64,000 nt of DNA from Schaalia odontolytica. GTDB lineage: Bacteria; Actinomycetota; Actinomycetes; Actinomycetales; Actinomycetaceae. Positions 52,572 through 61,600 of this stretch are shown piece by piece. A program made the translations under genes and the position numbers. Below the pieces are notes generated by a model. The model had not been told where the DNA came from. It did not search any database and worked only from the letters and a program-made list of their open reading frames with translations. Location: the NCBI RefSeq assembly GCF_002847525.1, contig NZ_PKKM01000006.1, positions 1 to 64,000 on the forward strand. Reading direction: 5' to 3'. The stretch's first letter is position 1. Each line of letters opens with the position of its first letter.

Positions 52572-53036
52572 ATGAGTGTTCCCGTTGCAACGCAGACTGC
52601 CGTCTCGTTCCCTGCGCGTCGCTCTCCGCTTCGTACTGTCGAGGAGGCGCCACTGGCGACCGTTCGTGACATCTCCACCGCTCCGTCTGCGCGTCGTCGT
52701 CTCGATGCTCAGCGCGGTGACGATCCATCATTCCTGCGTGCTCCTGCTGCGCCGCGTACTCGCGCCCGCTCCTCTCGCCGCAGTATTGTTGCGGGCGCGC
52801 TTGCGACGCTCGTGCTCTCCGTGGGTGCCGGCGCCCTCGGTCTGGCCATCCAGCCCGCTGCCTACGATGGCCCGACGGTCACGAAGGCTGTTGTCAGTGG
52901 TGACTCCGTGTGGTCGCTTGCGCAGAATGTGAAGACGGATCGTCCACTCGAAGAGGTTGTGGCTGATATTGAGCGCCTCAATGACGTTGAGGGAGCTCTG
53001 CAGCCCGGGCAGCGTGTCGTCGTTCCTGTCCGATGA
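52572..53036 (+). CDS. LysM-domain membrane protein, probable SOS cell-division suppressor
   Basis: 154 aa. A disordered Arg/Ala/Pro-rich cytoplasmic N-terminus (1-68), one membrane helix (SIVAGALATLVLSVGAGALG, about 70-92) and an extracytoplasmic LysM domain (about 106-153, VVSGDSVWSLAQNV...LQPGQRVVVPV). Proteins of this layout beside lexA (YneA in Bacillus, DivS in Corynebacterium, Rv2719c/ChiZ in Mycobacterium) stop division during DNA damage. The SOS box and divergence from lexA support the same role; that is inference. TGGAGG is 5 nt before the ATG. Confidence 0.85.
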   Translation: MSVPVATQTAVSFPARRSPLRTVEEAPLATVRDISTAPSARRRLDAQRGDDPSFLRAPAAPRTRARSSRRSIVAGALATLVLSVGAGALGLAIQPAAYDGPTVTKAVVSGDSVWSLAQNVKTDRPLEEVVADIERLNDVEGALQPGQRVVVPVR

Positions 53037-53080
53037 CGGTGACGCGTGGGACTCCTGTGACAGATGGGTGTCTGAACGTG

Positions 53081-53086
53081 TACCGT
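53081..53086 (+). promoter_or_regulatory. Candidate -10 box of nrdR
   Basis: TACCGT lies 6 nt before the nrdR GTG, predicting a leaderless message. Confidence 0.45.
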
Positions 53087-53092
53087 TGAGGG

Positions 53093-53683
53093 GTGCACTG
53101 CCCTTTCTGTCATAACCCGGATTCGCGCGTCGTCGATACGCGCATCGCGGACGACGGCGCCTCGATTCGACGCCGTCGTGAGTGCACGCACTGTAAGAAG
53201 CGTTTTACGACGCTTGAAACGTCATCCTTCCAGGTCGTCAAGCGCTCCGGCGTCGTCGAGTCATTCTCCCGCAACAAGGTTGTCTCGGGCGTGAAGAAAG
53301 CCTGCCAGGGCAGGCCTGTATCAGACGATCAGCTCGCGATCCTTGCTCAGCAGGTGGAGGAACAGCTGCGCTCCACCGGCGTCTCTAACGTGTCGACGAA
53401 CGAGGTCGGTCAGGCGATTCTGCCGTTCCTGAGGGACCTGGACGTCATCGCCTACCTGCGCTTCGCTTCGGTCTATCGCCAGTTCGATACCCTCGACGAT
53501 TTTGAGCAGGCCATTCACGCGTTGCGTGAGCGCTCCCAGGGTGATGGGTCTGCATCCGACGTCCCCGAGGTCGCGACCCATGCCGTGCCTCCTGCTCCTG
53601 CGCCCACAAAGAAGCCTCGCAAGGCTCGCGCCCCTCGTAAGCGTTCCGTCTCCAATGAACCCACGTTGCTCGGAGATGACTGA
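53093..53683 (+). CDS. nrdR: Transcriptional repressor NrdR
   Basis: 196 aa. The zinc ribbon (C3, C6, C31, C34) and ATP-cone (about 49-139, [16 protein letters not shown]...[11 protein letters not shown]) are complete. NrdR represses ribonucleotide reductase genes in response to ATP/dATP. A basic Pro/Ala/Lys tail of about 45 residues extends beyond the usual 150-residue length. GTG start. Confidence 0.95.
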   Translation: MHCPFCHNPDSRVVDTRIADDGASIRRRRECTHCKKRFTTLETSSFQVVKRSGVVESFSRNKVVSGVKKACQGRPVSDDQLAILAQQVEEQLRSTGVSNVSTNEVGQAILPFLRDLDVIAYLRFASVYRQFDTLDDFEQAIHALRERSQGDGSASDVPEVATHAVPPAPAPTKKPRKARAPRKRSVSNEPTLLGDD

Positions 53684-53697
53684 TCGTGTGACATGAG

Positions 53698-53736
53698 AAG
53701 TGCCCGGTCCCCACGCGGGGACCGGGCACTTTTTTA
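53698..53736. terminator. Terminator between nrdR and the acyl-CoA ligase gene
   Basis: A perfect 15-bp stem (53698-53712 with 53717-53731) around ACGC, followed by T residues on the plus strand. Confidence 0.9.
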
Positions 53737-53754
53737 TCTGTTCGTCAGGTGCGG

Positions 53755-55785
53755 CTAGTGCTCGAGTGCCTGCTCAGGCGCATCCGAGCTGTCGACCTGC
53801 TCGTCAGTCACGGGACGCGGCTGCTCATCGTTCAGTGCTCCGCGAACTCCTGCGACAGCCTCGGACACGGACTCGCGGGCCCCTGCGACAGCATCGGAGA
53901 CGGCGCCGCGGGTACCTGCCACTGCTTCGGATGCAGCCTCTCGCGCCTCGGCGACCTTTTCGGACATGGACTCGCGGGCTCCGGCCATGGCCTCGGAAGC
54001 GGCGTCACGTGCTTCGGCGACCTTCTCGGACACGGCCTCGCGCGCACCCGCCACGGCCTCGCGCGCACCCGCCACGGCCTCGCGCGCACCCGCCACGGCA
54101 TCCGTTGCTGCCGCCTGCGCGCCCATGATCTGCTCGCGTACCTTTTTACGCATGACCTTGCCGAGCTGCGAGCGAGGCAGCTCCGTCATGACGACGATCT
54201 GACGGGGGAGGGCGTAGTGGGCCAGGGACTTCTCTGCCCACTTGCGCAGGTCGGTGAGCGTTACGGACGCGCCGGCCTCGAGTACAACCGCTGCGACGAC
54301 GTCTTCGCCGGACTCGCCGGCTGGCACGCCGATGGCCGCGACGTCGAGGACACCGGGCATTGAGCGCACGGCCTCTTCGACCTGTGAGGGGTAGACGTTG
54401 AATCCGGAGGAGTTAATCATCTCCTTGCGACGGTCGGCCATGTAGATGAAGCCGTCGCGCACCTGGACCAGGTCGCCCGTGCGCAGCCAGCCGTCCTGAG
54501 TGAATACTTCGGCGGTCTCATCGTCCTGGTTCCAGTAGCCCGAAAAAACCTGGGGGCCGCGCGCGATGAGCTCACCGACCTCGCCCTCGGTGACCTCGCG
54601 GCTCGGATTTTCTGGATCCACGATCTTCACCTGGGTGGAGGGGAAGGGGATGCCCAGCGCCCCGCGTGCTCGCGAGGAAGCGAGCGGTGATCCCAGGATG
54701 ATTGGGGAGGCCTCCGTCATGCCGTAGCCCTCGATCATCAGGCCACCGGTCGCCTGCTCCCACTGGTCGGCCAGCGAGGCCGACAGTGGCATCGCGCCCG
54801 ACAGAGAGAAATGGATGGATGACAGGTCCACGTTTGTGCCCTCGGCTGCAGCCAGGAGGCGCTCGTACATGGGTGGAACACCCAGGAAGAAGGTGCACGG
54901 TAGGCGACGCTGCGCCGCCAGGACCATTGCCGTGTCGAACTTGGGGAACATGGCGATCGTCGCGCCCAGGCGCAGGCCCGCCAGGAAACCGATTGTGAAG
55001 CCGAAGGCGTGGAAGAGGGGCAGGATGCAGTAGAAGACCTCGGCGCCCTCGTGCAGGACGGGAACCCATGCGATCGACTGCTCGACGTTTGCCGACAGGT
55101 TCGCGTGCGTAAGCGCGGCGGCCTTCGGGACTCCGGTGGTGCCGCCCGTGTGGATGAGGAGGGCGACGTCGTCCATGGTGGAGGGGCAGTTTCCCTGCCA
55201 GGGGGTGGCCGAGCGCATGGCTCGCGTCCAGGAGCGCGCCCAACTGGGGCGTGGGCTGGAGAGCTGTTCGCGCTTATCGCGGGCGGCCTTGACGGGGAGC
55301 TTGAGCGCCAGGCGCGAGGCCGTGGGCAGAGCCGTCGTCAGGTCCATCGAGAAGGTGGTGTGGCCGCGGCCGAGGAAGGTGAGCTTTTCTAGTGTCTTTG
55401 ACCATGCGATTGTGACGCGCGCGCCGTGGCGTGCGTACTCGCCCTCCAGCTCGCCCTCGGGCGCCAGGGGATTGTGTTCGACGACGACGGCGCCGAGGAG
55501 CATCGTGCCCAGGACGGCGACGGCGTGCTGCGGGCAGTTCGGCATGATGAGGGCGACGCGGTCGCCGGGGCGCACGCCCGCCTGATGGAGGGCGCCCGCA
55601 CAGCGGCGCATCTCCTGAGCGAGTTCCGCGTACGTGAGCTGGCGTGCGAAAAAGTCGATGGCAGCGCGCTCCGGGTAGCGCGAAGCGACCTCCAGAACCA
55701 TCTCTGGGATGGGGCGCTCGGGGGTTGCGATCTCGTAGGCAACACCGGGCGCGTACAGGCCGCGCAGCTGCGACGTGAGGTCCAT
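53755..55785 (-). CDS. Long-chain fatty-acid-CoA ligase with repetitive C-terminal tail
   Basis: 676 aa. An AMP-forming acyl-CoA synthetase: A3 motif IHTGGTTGVPKAA, A5 EGYGMTEASP, A7 GWLRTGDLV and the catalytic Lys in PRSQLGKVMRKK (about residue 550). It activates fatty acids with ATP and CoA. Beyond the enzyme lies a tail of about 115 residues built on AVAGARE/SEKVAEARDAASE heptad-like repeats that predict long amphipathic helices. An AGGAGG site lies 7 nt before the ATG. Single gene. Confidence 0.92.
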   Translation of the reverse strand: MDLTSQLRGLYAPGVAYEIATPERPIPEMVLEVASRYPERAAIDFFARQLTYAELAQEMRRCAGALHQAGVRPGDRVALIMPNCPQHAVAVLGTMLLGAVVVEHNPLAPEGELEGEYARHGARVTIAWSKTLEKLTFLGRGHTTFSMDLTTALPTASRLALKLPVKAARDKREQLSSPRPSWARSWTRAMRSATPWQGNCPSTMDDVALLIHTGGTTGVPKAAALTHANLSANVEQSIAWVPVLHEGAEVFYCILPLFHAFGFTIGFLAGLRLGATIAMFPKFDTAMVLAAQRRLPCTFFLGVPPMYERLLAAAEGTNVDLSSIHFSLSGAMPLSASLADQWEQATGGLMIEGYGMTEASPIILGSPLASSRARGALGIPFPSTQVKIVDPENPSREVTEGEVGELIARGPQVFSGYWNQDDETAEVFTQDGWLRTGDLVQVRDGFIYMADRRKEMINSSGFNVYPSQVEEAVRSMPGVLDVAAIGVPAGESGEDVVAAVVLEAGASVTLTDLRKWAEKSLAHYALPRQIVVMTELPRSQLGKVMRKKVREQIMGAQAAATDAVAGAREAVAGAREAVAGAREAVSEKVAEARDAASEAMAGARESMSEKVAEAREAASEAVAGTRGAVSDAVAGARESVSEAVAGVRGALNDEQPRPVTDEQVDSSDAPEQALEH
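54034..54096. repeat. Three perfect 21-bp tandem repeats in the acyl-CoA ligase tail
   Basis: Units 54034-54054, 54055-54075 and 54076-54096 are identical (plus strand GCCTCGCGCGCACCCGCCACG), encoding three AVAGARE heptads on the minus strand. Degenerate units extend to about 53840. Confidence 0.95.
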
Positions 55786-55869
55786 CTGTCCTCCTTTGGA
55801 AACGATATACCTACGATACCGTAACCGCCGTGCCTGTTGACCAGGTGGAAACGCGATGAACGCGACAGT

Positions 55870-57075
55870 TTATAGCGGCGTCGCGATCAGACGGACCGTT
55901 TCAGGCAGGTGGCTGAGCTCCTCGAGTGCCTCGCGTCCCAGGCCCGCCGAAATGTCGGTGAGCACATAGCCGACCTCGTCCACAGTGGCCAGGATCTGGG
56001 CGTCGACGTTCGCCTCGGAGGAAGCGAAGATCTGGTTGACGCGTGCCATGACGCCGGGCACGTTGCGGTGGATGAGGCGCACGCGGTAGCGCGAGCGCTT
56101 GCCGATATTCATCGTCAGGTTCGGCAGGTTCACGCTCATGTCCGTGGAGCCACTGGCCTGGTACTCGCCGATCTTAGCGGCCACGAAACGGCCGATGTCG
56201 TACTGCGCTTCCTCCGTCGAGCCGCCGATGTGGGGCGTGAGAATGACGTTGTCGAGGGTTGCGAGGGGCGAGTCGAAGGGGTCGCCGTTGGCACGTGGCT
56301 CCTCGGGGAACACGTCGATGGCCGCACCGCCCAGGTGACCGGACACGAGCGCGGCGTGTAGCGCATCAACGTCGACGACGTGACCGCGAGACAGGTTAAT
56401 GAACAGGGCACCGGGCTTCATGAGCTCGAACTCGACGCGTCCGATGAGGTTCGTGTTGGATTCCTGGCCGTCCACGTGCACGGAGATGATGTCGGCCTCG
56501 CGCAGGACGGCCTCCATGGTCGGCATCTGCGTGGCGTTGCCCAGGGCGAGGCGCTCGGCGGCGTCGTAGAAGATGACGTTGAGGCCCATGGCCTCGGCCA
56601 GGACTGACAGCTGGGTGCCGATGTTGCCGTAGCCGATGATGCCCAGGGTGTGCCCGCGCACCTCGTGGGCGCCGTCCGCGCTCTTGTCCCACACGCCGCG
56701 GTGCAGACGCGAGTTTTTGACGGTGACGCGGCGCGAGAGGTCGATGATCTCGCCGATGGCGAGCTCGACGACGGAGCGCGTGTTGGAGTAGGGGGCGTTA
56801 AACACGGCGACGCCCATCTCGGTAGCCGTCGCCAGATCGATCTGGTTTGTGCCGATGCAGAAGGCTCCGATGGCCTTGAGTTCGTGGCGCGCGCGCAGCA
56901 CTCGCTCGGTGACCTCGGTCTTGGAACGCAGGCCCAGGTAGTCCACGCCTTCGAGCGCGTCGATGAGGTCGTCCTCGGACAGGGCGCCCGTCACGCGGGT
57001 GACCTCGATGCCGAACTTGGCGAAAATATCGTCGGCGACGTGGTGCGGGTTTTCCAGGAGCAGTGCGCGTGTCAT
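55870..57075 (-). CDS. serA: D-3-phosphoglycerate dehydrogenase
   Basis: 401 aa, the E. coli-type length. It oxidises 3-phosphoglycerate to 3-phosphohydroxypyruvate, starting serine synthesis. Seen are the NAD motif GIIGYGNIGTQL, the catalytic Arg/Glu/His set (NLSRGHVVD, DVFPEEP, TPHIGGSTEEAQ) and a C-terminal ACT domain (about 325-401) for serine feedback. The ATG at 57075 has CATGAT 6 nt upstream, a leaderless layout. Confidence 0.94.
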   Translation of the reverse strand: MTRALLLENPHHVADDIFAKFGIEVTRVTGALSEDDLIDALEGVDYLGLRSKTEVTERVLRARHELKAIGAFCIGTNQIDLATATEMGVAVFNAPYSNTRSVVELAIGEIIDLSRRVTVKNSRLHRGVWDKSADGAHEVRGHTLGIIGYGNIGTQLSVLAEAMGLNVIFYDAAERLALGNATQMPTMEAVLREADIISVHVDGQESNTNLIGRVEFELMKPGALFINLSRGHVVDVDALHAALVSGHLGGAAIDVFPEEPRANGDPFDSPLATLDNVILTPHIGGSTEEAQYDIGRFVAAKIGEYQASGSTDMSVNLPNLTMNIGKRSRYRVRLIHRNVPGVMARVNQIFASSEANVDAQILATVDEVGYVLTDISAGLGREALEELSHLPETVRLIATPL

Positions 57076-57134
57076 GTCCCCATCATGGCAGACGGGAGCG
57101 GAAAGGGACACGCGGTGTCAGGGTGTGGTCGCTC

Positions 57135-59408
57135 CTACCACTCTTCCATGCCGGCGGGCAGGGGAGCGCAGTGGATGACGTGCACGTCGTGGGTGGCGCG
57201 GGTGAGGGCGACGAAAAGGTCACCGACGCCATCACCGAGGATTTCCGCGGGTTCGACGAGGATGACCGAGTCGAACTCGAGGCCCTTGGAGGCCACGGCC
57301 GACAGGAGGCTGACGCGCTCGGAGAGGGCCGTCTCGCCGTCCACGTCGGCTCCCCACGCGCGGGCGCGTTCGTTGCCGACAATGAGGGCGATGCGGCCGC
57401 GGGAGGTCCCCGCCTCGCGATCGAGACGCTCCTCGGCCTCGCGCTGGGCTTGGGCGACGGCGTGCCACAGGGGGCTGTTGTCCTTCGACGAGGCCGGGGT
57501 GTCCTCGGGCGCGTCTACGTGGGTGACGCGGTAGCAATCCTCGACGTCGCGCACGGCAGTCATCGGGTAGAGGACGGGGACGCCGGCGCGCGCAACGACA
57601 CCTTCTGCAAGGGTCGTGAGGGTCGCGGGCGTGCGGTACGAGACCGTCAGTGCGTACTCGGCTGCCAGGGCGCGGGCGGCAGGGCCGAGTGCCTTCTCCC
57701 ACGTGGGCGGGCGCTTGGAGCCGCGACGCTGGTCGAGGTCACCCACGACCGTGAACGAACGGGAGGGGCAGCGGCGCAGCAGGGCGCGCCAAGCCATGGA
57801 AGAGAGCTCCTGAGCCTCGTCGACCACGATGTGGCCGTACGCCCACGTGCGGTCCTTGGCGGCGCGCTCGGACAGCGGCGTCCAGGTGTCCTGCCCGGCC
57901 ACCTGTTCGGCGAGCATCTGGGCGGTCACGATGCCGCCGCCCAGGTTCTGGGCCTCGATCGCCTCGCGGGCGCGCTCGATCGCTCCCTCGTCGGCCTCGC
58001 GCGACGAGGAGGAAGACGACGGCATGGGGCCGAGGAGCTCCTCGCACTCGTCCAGGATCGGCACGTCCGAGACCGTCCACGGCGCCGAGCGGGGGCGCAC
58101 GAGGGCAGCGAGCTCGTCGGGGCGCAGAGGAGAGCCAGCCTTACGGTTTGCCGCCGCGAGCACCTCGGGGCGAGCGTAGAGGCGACGCAGCAGAGTCTGA
58201 GCGCTCGTCGGCATCCACGCCGTGTTGATCGCACGCCTGCAATCCACCGAATCACGGATCTCGATGAGCCACGAGCGCTTGACCTCGGGATCGACGCCGC
58301 CCTCGGAGTCCGCGTCCCCGGCCTCGCGCGCCAGGCGCAGGGCCAAAACGTCCATGAGTTCGCGCGCGAAGGACTCTCGCGCCACGTTATGCGCGCGGCC
58401 CGAACGCTTCGCCCTGCGCCTCGCGCTCTCCACGTCGGTGCGCGTCAGCGTCACCTCGCGGTTCCACACGCGCAGAACTTGGTCTTCCTTGGGGAGCTTG
58501 GCCAGCGCGCGCACGGCTTCCTTGACGATCTTCGCCCACGCTGGCAGGCCCTTGATCCGCGCCACGGCCTCGTCGTCCTCGGCTCGAGCATGCACACCGG
58601 GCACCAGATCGCCCAACGTCACCGAGACGACACCCGTCTCGCCCAGGGAGGGGAGCACCTGCTCGATATAACGCAGGAACAGACGCGAGGGGCCGACGAG
58701 AAGAACGCCCGAACGCTCGAGGCGCTCGCGGTGGGCGTACAGGAGGTAGGCGATGCGGTGCAGCGCGACTGCCGTCTTACCGGTGCCGGGACCGCCCTGC
58801 ACCACCATGAGGCCCTTATCGGACGCACGAATGATGCGGTCCTGCTCGGACTGAATGGTGGCGACGATGTCGCCCATGCGGCCGTCGCGGGCCTCGCTCA
58901 GCGCATGCATGAGGGCACCCTCGCCCTGGAGTTCCAGGCCAGACGCGTTCGATGCGTCCAGCAGCTCGTCCTCCAGGCCGGTGACTCGACGGTCGCGCGT
59001 GGAAATATGGCGGCGGCGTACGACGCCGTCCGGCTCGGCCGACGTGGCCTGGTAGAAGGGACGCGCGGCGGGCGCGCGCCAGTCCACGAGGAGGGGAGTG
59101 CCGTCCTCGTGTGACAGTGACAGACGACCCACGTGACGTACCGACTGATCCACCATGTCGAGGCGGCCGAACACGAGGCGTTCCTCTACGCCTTCGAGGC
59201 GAGCAGCCATCTCCCCCAGGTGAGCAGAAAGGGCCTCACGTTCAGTCCAGCCCTGCGCATTACCGACGCCGTGGGTGGAGTGAACGCGTCCTTGGCGCTC
59301 GCGGTAGGAGGCCCGCAGCGCATCCAGGCGCTCGTAGGCGCGGTCGACGAAATCCTGTTCGGGCAACGGAAGGTCGGTCGACGACTCGTCATGAGTGCTC
59401 GTGGCCAT
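57135..59408 (-). CDS. HelD/HelR-like UvrD-type ATPase
   Basis: 757 aa. Superfamily 1 helicase core with Walker A GGPGTGKTAVALHR (about 223-235), DEAQ-type VVDEAQELSSMAWR, and a coiled-coil N-terminal arm (about 15-100). The domain order and the insertion in the 1A region match HelD, which removes stalled RNA polymerase and in actinobacteria (HelR) can protect against rifampicin. The gene starts at ATG 59408 with GGAGGAG 2 nt upstream. Whether it confers resistance cannot be read from sequence. Confidence 0.88.
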   Translation of the reverse strand: MATSTHDESSTDLPLPEQDFVDRAYERLDALRASYRERQGRVHSTHGVGNAQGWTEREALSAHLGEMAARLEGVEERLVFGRLDMVDQSVRHVGRLSLSHEDGTPLLVDWRAPAARPFYQATSAEPDGVVRRRHISTRDRRVTGLEDELLDASNASGLELQGEGALMHALSEARDGRMGDIVATIQSEQDRIIRASDKGLMVVQGGPGTGKTAVALHRIAYLLYAHRERLERSGVLLVGPSRLFLRYIEQVLPSLGETGVVSVTLGDLVPGVHARAEDDEAVARIKGLPAWAKIVKEAVRALAKLPKEDQVLRVWNREVTLTRTDVESARRRAKRSGRAHNVARESFARELMDVLALRLAREAGDADSEGGVDPEVKRSWLIEIRDSVDCRRAINTAWMPTSAQTLLRRLYARPEVLAAANRKAGSPLRPDELAALVRPRSAPWTVSDVPILDECEELLGPMPSSSSSSREADEGAIERAREAIEAQNLGGGIVTAQMLAEQVAGQDTWTPLSERAAKDRTWAYGHIVVDEAQELSSMAWRALLRRCPSRSFTVVGDLDQRRGSKRPPTWEKALGPAARALAAEYALTVSYRTPATLTTLAEGVVARAGVPVLYPMTAVRDVEDCYRVTHVDAPEDTPASSKDNSPLWHAVAQAQREAEERLDREAGTSRGRIALIVGNERARAWGADVDGETALSERVSLLSAVASKGLEFDSVILVEPAEILGDGVGDLFVALTRATHDVHVIHCAPLPAGMEEW

Positions 59409-59584
59409 GGCTCCTCCTCGTTTCTGTGGCCCTCTATTGTCCCCTACTTTTGCCGTCGGCGCTTCCACTGTCCGGCGCGTGTGTGCGACTTCGCCCCAAG
59501 CTCAAAATTGATTCCCGCGTGACGTGGCGGGTGCAGCACAGGTACGTTAGACATGAGGCAGAAGAATGAGTATGAGGAGGAGAC

Positions 59585-60661
59585 GTGAGTATGAATGCCA
59601 CTGACCTGTATGCCGACGGTCCTGCCGCCGGCGCGAAGGCGAAGATTCTCCTCATTCATTTCGATGGGGCGATTGACGCCGGAGCGGCGGGGCGCATGGC
59701 GATCCGCCAGCTGCTGCGTTCCCTGCATAACGAGCGAGTCGCCACGTTTGATGCCGACACGCTCATGGACTACCGCTCGCATCGGCCTATCGTCACCGTG
59801 GATAACTGGGTGTCCTCCCCGGACATGGTGATGCCGCAGACTGTCCTCGACCTCGTCGAAGACGACATGGGCAATCCGATCCTGGTCCTGCATGGTGCGG
59901 AGCCGGATGCCCACTGGGAGTCTTTCACTGCCGCGATTCGCGATATCTGCGAACGCGCGGGTGTGGAGATCACCTTCTCGCTGCATGGTGTTCCCTCCGG
60001 TGTGCCGCACACGCGTCCCACGCCCGTCCACGTCCAGGCGACGGACGAGTCGCTCCTGCCGTCGGGGTCCAACGCGATCTCGAATCACATGCAGTTCCCC
60101 TCGCCGCTGTCCACCTTCATGCAGATCCGCATGGGACAGCAGGGAATTGGCGGGCTCGCGCTGCTCGGGGCGGTGCCGTATTACATGGCGGACACCGGCT
60201 ACCCGGCCGCATCCTCGGCTCTCTTGACCTCCTTCGCGAAGTTTGCGGACCTGTCGTTGCCTGTCGGTGATCTCGAACAGGGGGCCGCCCAGGATCAGGA
60301 GAGCATCGAGAAGCTCGTCGAGGGCAATCCGGAGATCTCGCATACCGTGTCCGCCCTCGAAGAACATTTCGATGCGTGGACCGGTGGCGCAGGGGCGATC
60401 CCGCTTCCCGGCATGGGGCAGCCTCCCGTGACCGGCGCCGAGGAGAAGACCCCGAAGGATATCGGTGATGTCATTGAGGCCTACCTCGCGCAGGTCTCTC
60501 GCGCCCAGGATGAAGAAATCGAGTCCGTCCAGCGCGCGCCGCGCGCCGAAGAGGTCGAGGAACCCGCTAAGCCCGACACCCTCGAAGATGTTCTCGCTCG
60601 CGTCGAGGCACGCCGCAGGGGAGAGGGTCCCGGTCCTTCCTCTCCGCGTCACCGCGCCTAA
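59585..60661 (+). CDS. PAC2 family protein
   Basis: 358 aa. The PAC2 fold (proteasome assembly chaperone 2-like) is visible: LLIHFDGAIDAGAAGRMAIRQLL, a DADTLMDYRSHRP segment, ILVLHGAEPDAHW and LLGAVPYYMA. In mycobacteria such proteins (Rv2125-like) are linked to proteasome assembly, but no proteasome genes are in the window. The C-terminal 70 residues are charged and probably disordered. GTG 59585 or ATG 59591 could start after GGAGGAG. Confidence 0.9.
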   Translation: MSMNATDLYADGPAAGAKAKILLIHFDGAIDAGAAGRMAIRQLLRSLHNERVATFDADTLMDYRSHRPIVTVDNWVSSPDMVMPQTVLDLVEDDMGNPILVLHGAEPDAHWESFTAAIRDICERAGVEITFSLHGVPSGVPHTRPTPVHVQATDESLLPSGSNAISNHMQFPSPLSTFMQIRMGQQGIGGLALLGAVPYYMADTGYPAASSALLTSFAKFADLSLPVGDLEQGAAQDQESIEKLVEGNPEISHTVSALEEHFDAWTGGAGAIPLPGMGQPPVTGAEEKTPKDIGDVIEAYLAQVSRAQDEEIESVQRAPRAEEVEEPAKPDTLEDVLARVEARRRGEGPGPSSPRHRA

Positions 60662-60731
60662 GAGAGCGGCGTCGGCGGCGGGCTGAGCCCATGCCCTGGG
60701 GGCGTGTCTCCGCCTGCGCGCCACAGCCTCG

Positions 60732-61553
60732 TTAGTCGGCCTGCGGATACCCCGCCTGCGCGTCCGTGAGCGCGGGAGTTCCAGCCACCCACCGTTCCAG
60801 GTCCCGAGGACGTGTGATGCGCGCCGGAAGTGCCAGCGTGCGCAGGGCGCGATCGATGCGATCAACGTCGACGACGTCTGTGGCGCTCGCCAGGGCGACG
60901 ACGTTGCCGCGGCGTCCGCTCCGCCCGACCTTCGGGTCCTGGATGGACGCCACGAAGGGGAAGACTTCTTGTAGCGCCGCGATGTCGTGGCGCGCGTTAG
61001 CCGGTCCGCCGTGTGCGCAGTTCACCAGGTAGATGCCCCGTGCGGTGAGTGCTGCGCGTGCCCGCTGCGCGCACTCACGCGTGCGCAGGTGATCGGGGGT
61101 GACCCCCGACGCGAAGGCATCGCGCACGATGACGTCGAAAGAATCCTCGCGTGTCTGATCAAGGACGGCGCGCCCGTCTCCAACGCGGATCTTGACCTGC
61201 GGGGCCTTGGGGATGGGAAAGTGCTCGCGTACCTGGTCGGCAAGCAGGCGATCGACCTCGACGGCGACGTGGCGGGACTGCGGGTGCGACGCCGACCAGG
61301 CGCACGCGAGCGCGCACGCCGCGCCACCCACGTGAAGTGCGCGGAAACGCTCCTGTGGCTCCCACAGCGAGGACACGACGGCATCCATGTGCTGCATGTA
61401 CTCAAACTCCAGGTAGGTGGGATCCGACGTGTCGACCGCCGACGACTCCACGTCTCCCAGGAACAGCGTCGCGCGCGGCCCGTCCCACCGGATACGCGCC
61501 GAGCCGAAATCCGTGTCGAAGGAGATGTCGCGTGACGAAGATGAGCGTGCCAT
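60732..61553 (-). CDS. Spermidine synthase-like methyltransferase-fold protein
   Basis: 273 aa. The fold resembles SpeE: LEFEYMQHMDAVVSSLW, the GGAACALACAWSAS nucleotide-binding loop, VAVEVDRLLADQV, RVGDGRAVL and DVIVRDAFASGVTP. The polyamine-binding residues are not clearly conserved, so aminopropyl transfer is doubtful. TACAGT is 7 nt before the ATG at 61553. It diverges from dinB. Confidence 0.85.
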   Translation of the reverse strand: MARSSSSRDISFDTDFGSARIRWDGPRATLFLGDVESSAVDTSDPTYLEFEYMQHMDAVVSSLWEPQERFRALHVGGAACALACAWSASHPQSRHVAVEVDRLLADQVREHFPIPKAPQVKIRVGDGRAVLDQTREDSFDVIVRDAFASGVTPDHLRTRECAQRARAALTARGIYLVNCAHGGPANARHDIAALQEVFPFVASIQDPKVGRSGRRGNVVALASATDVVDVDRIDRALRTLALPARITRPRDLERWVAGTPALTDAQAGYPQAD

Positions 61554-61600
61554 GGTGGACACTGTAACCATGGACGACGGCCACAGGCGCAGGAGGTGAC

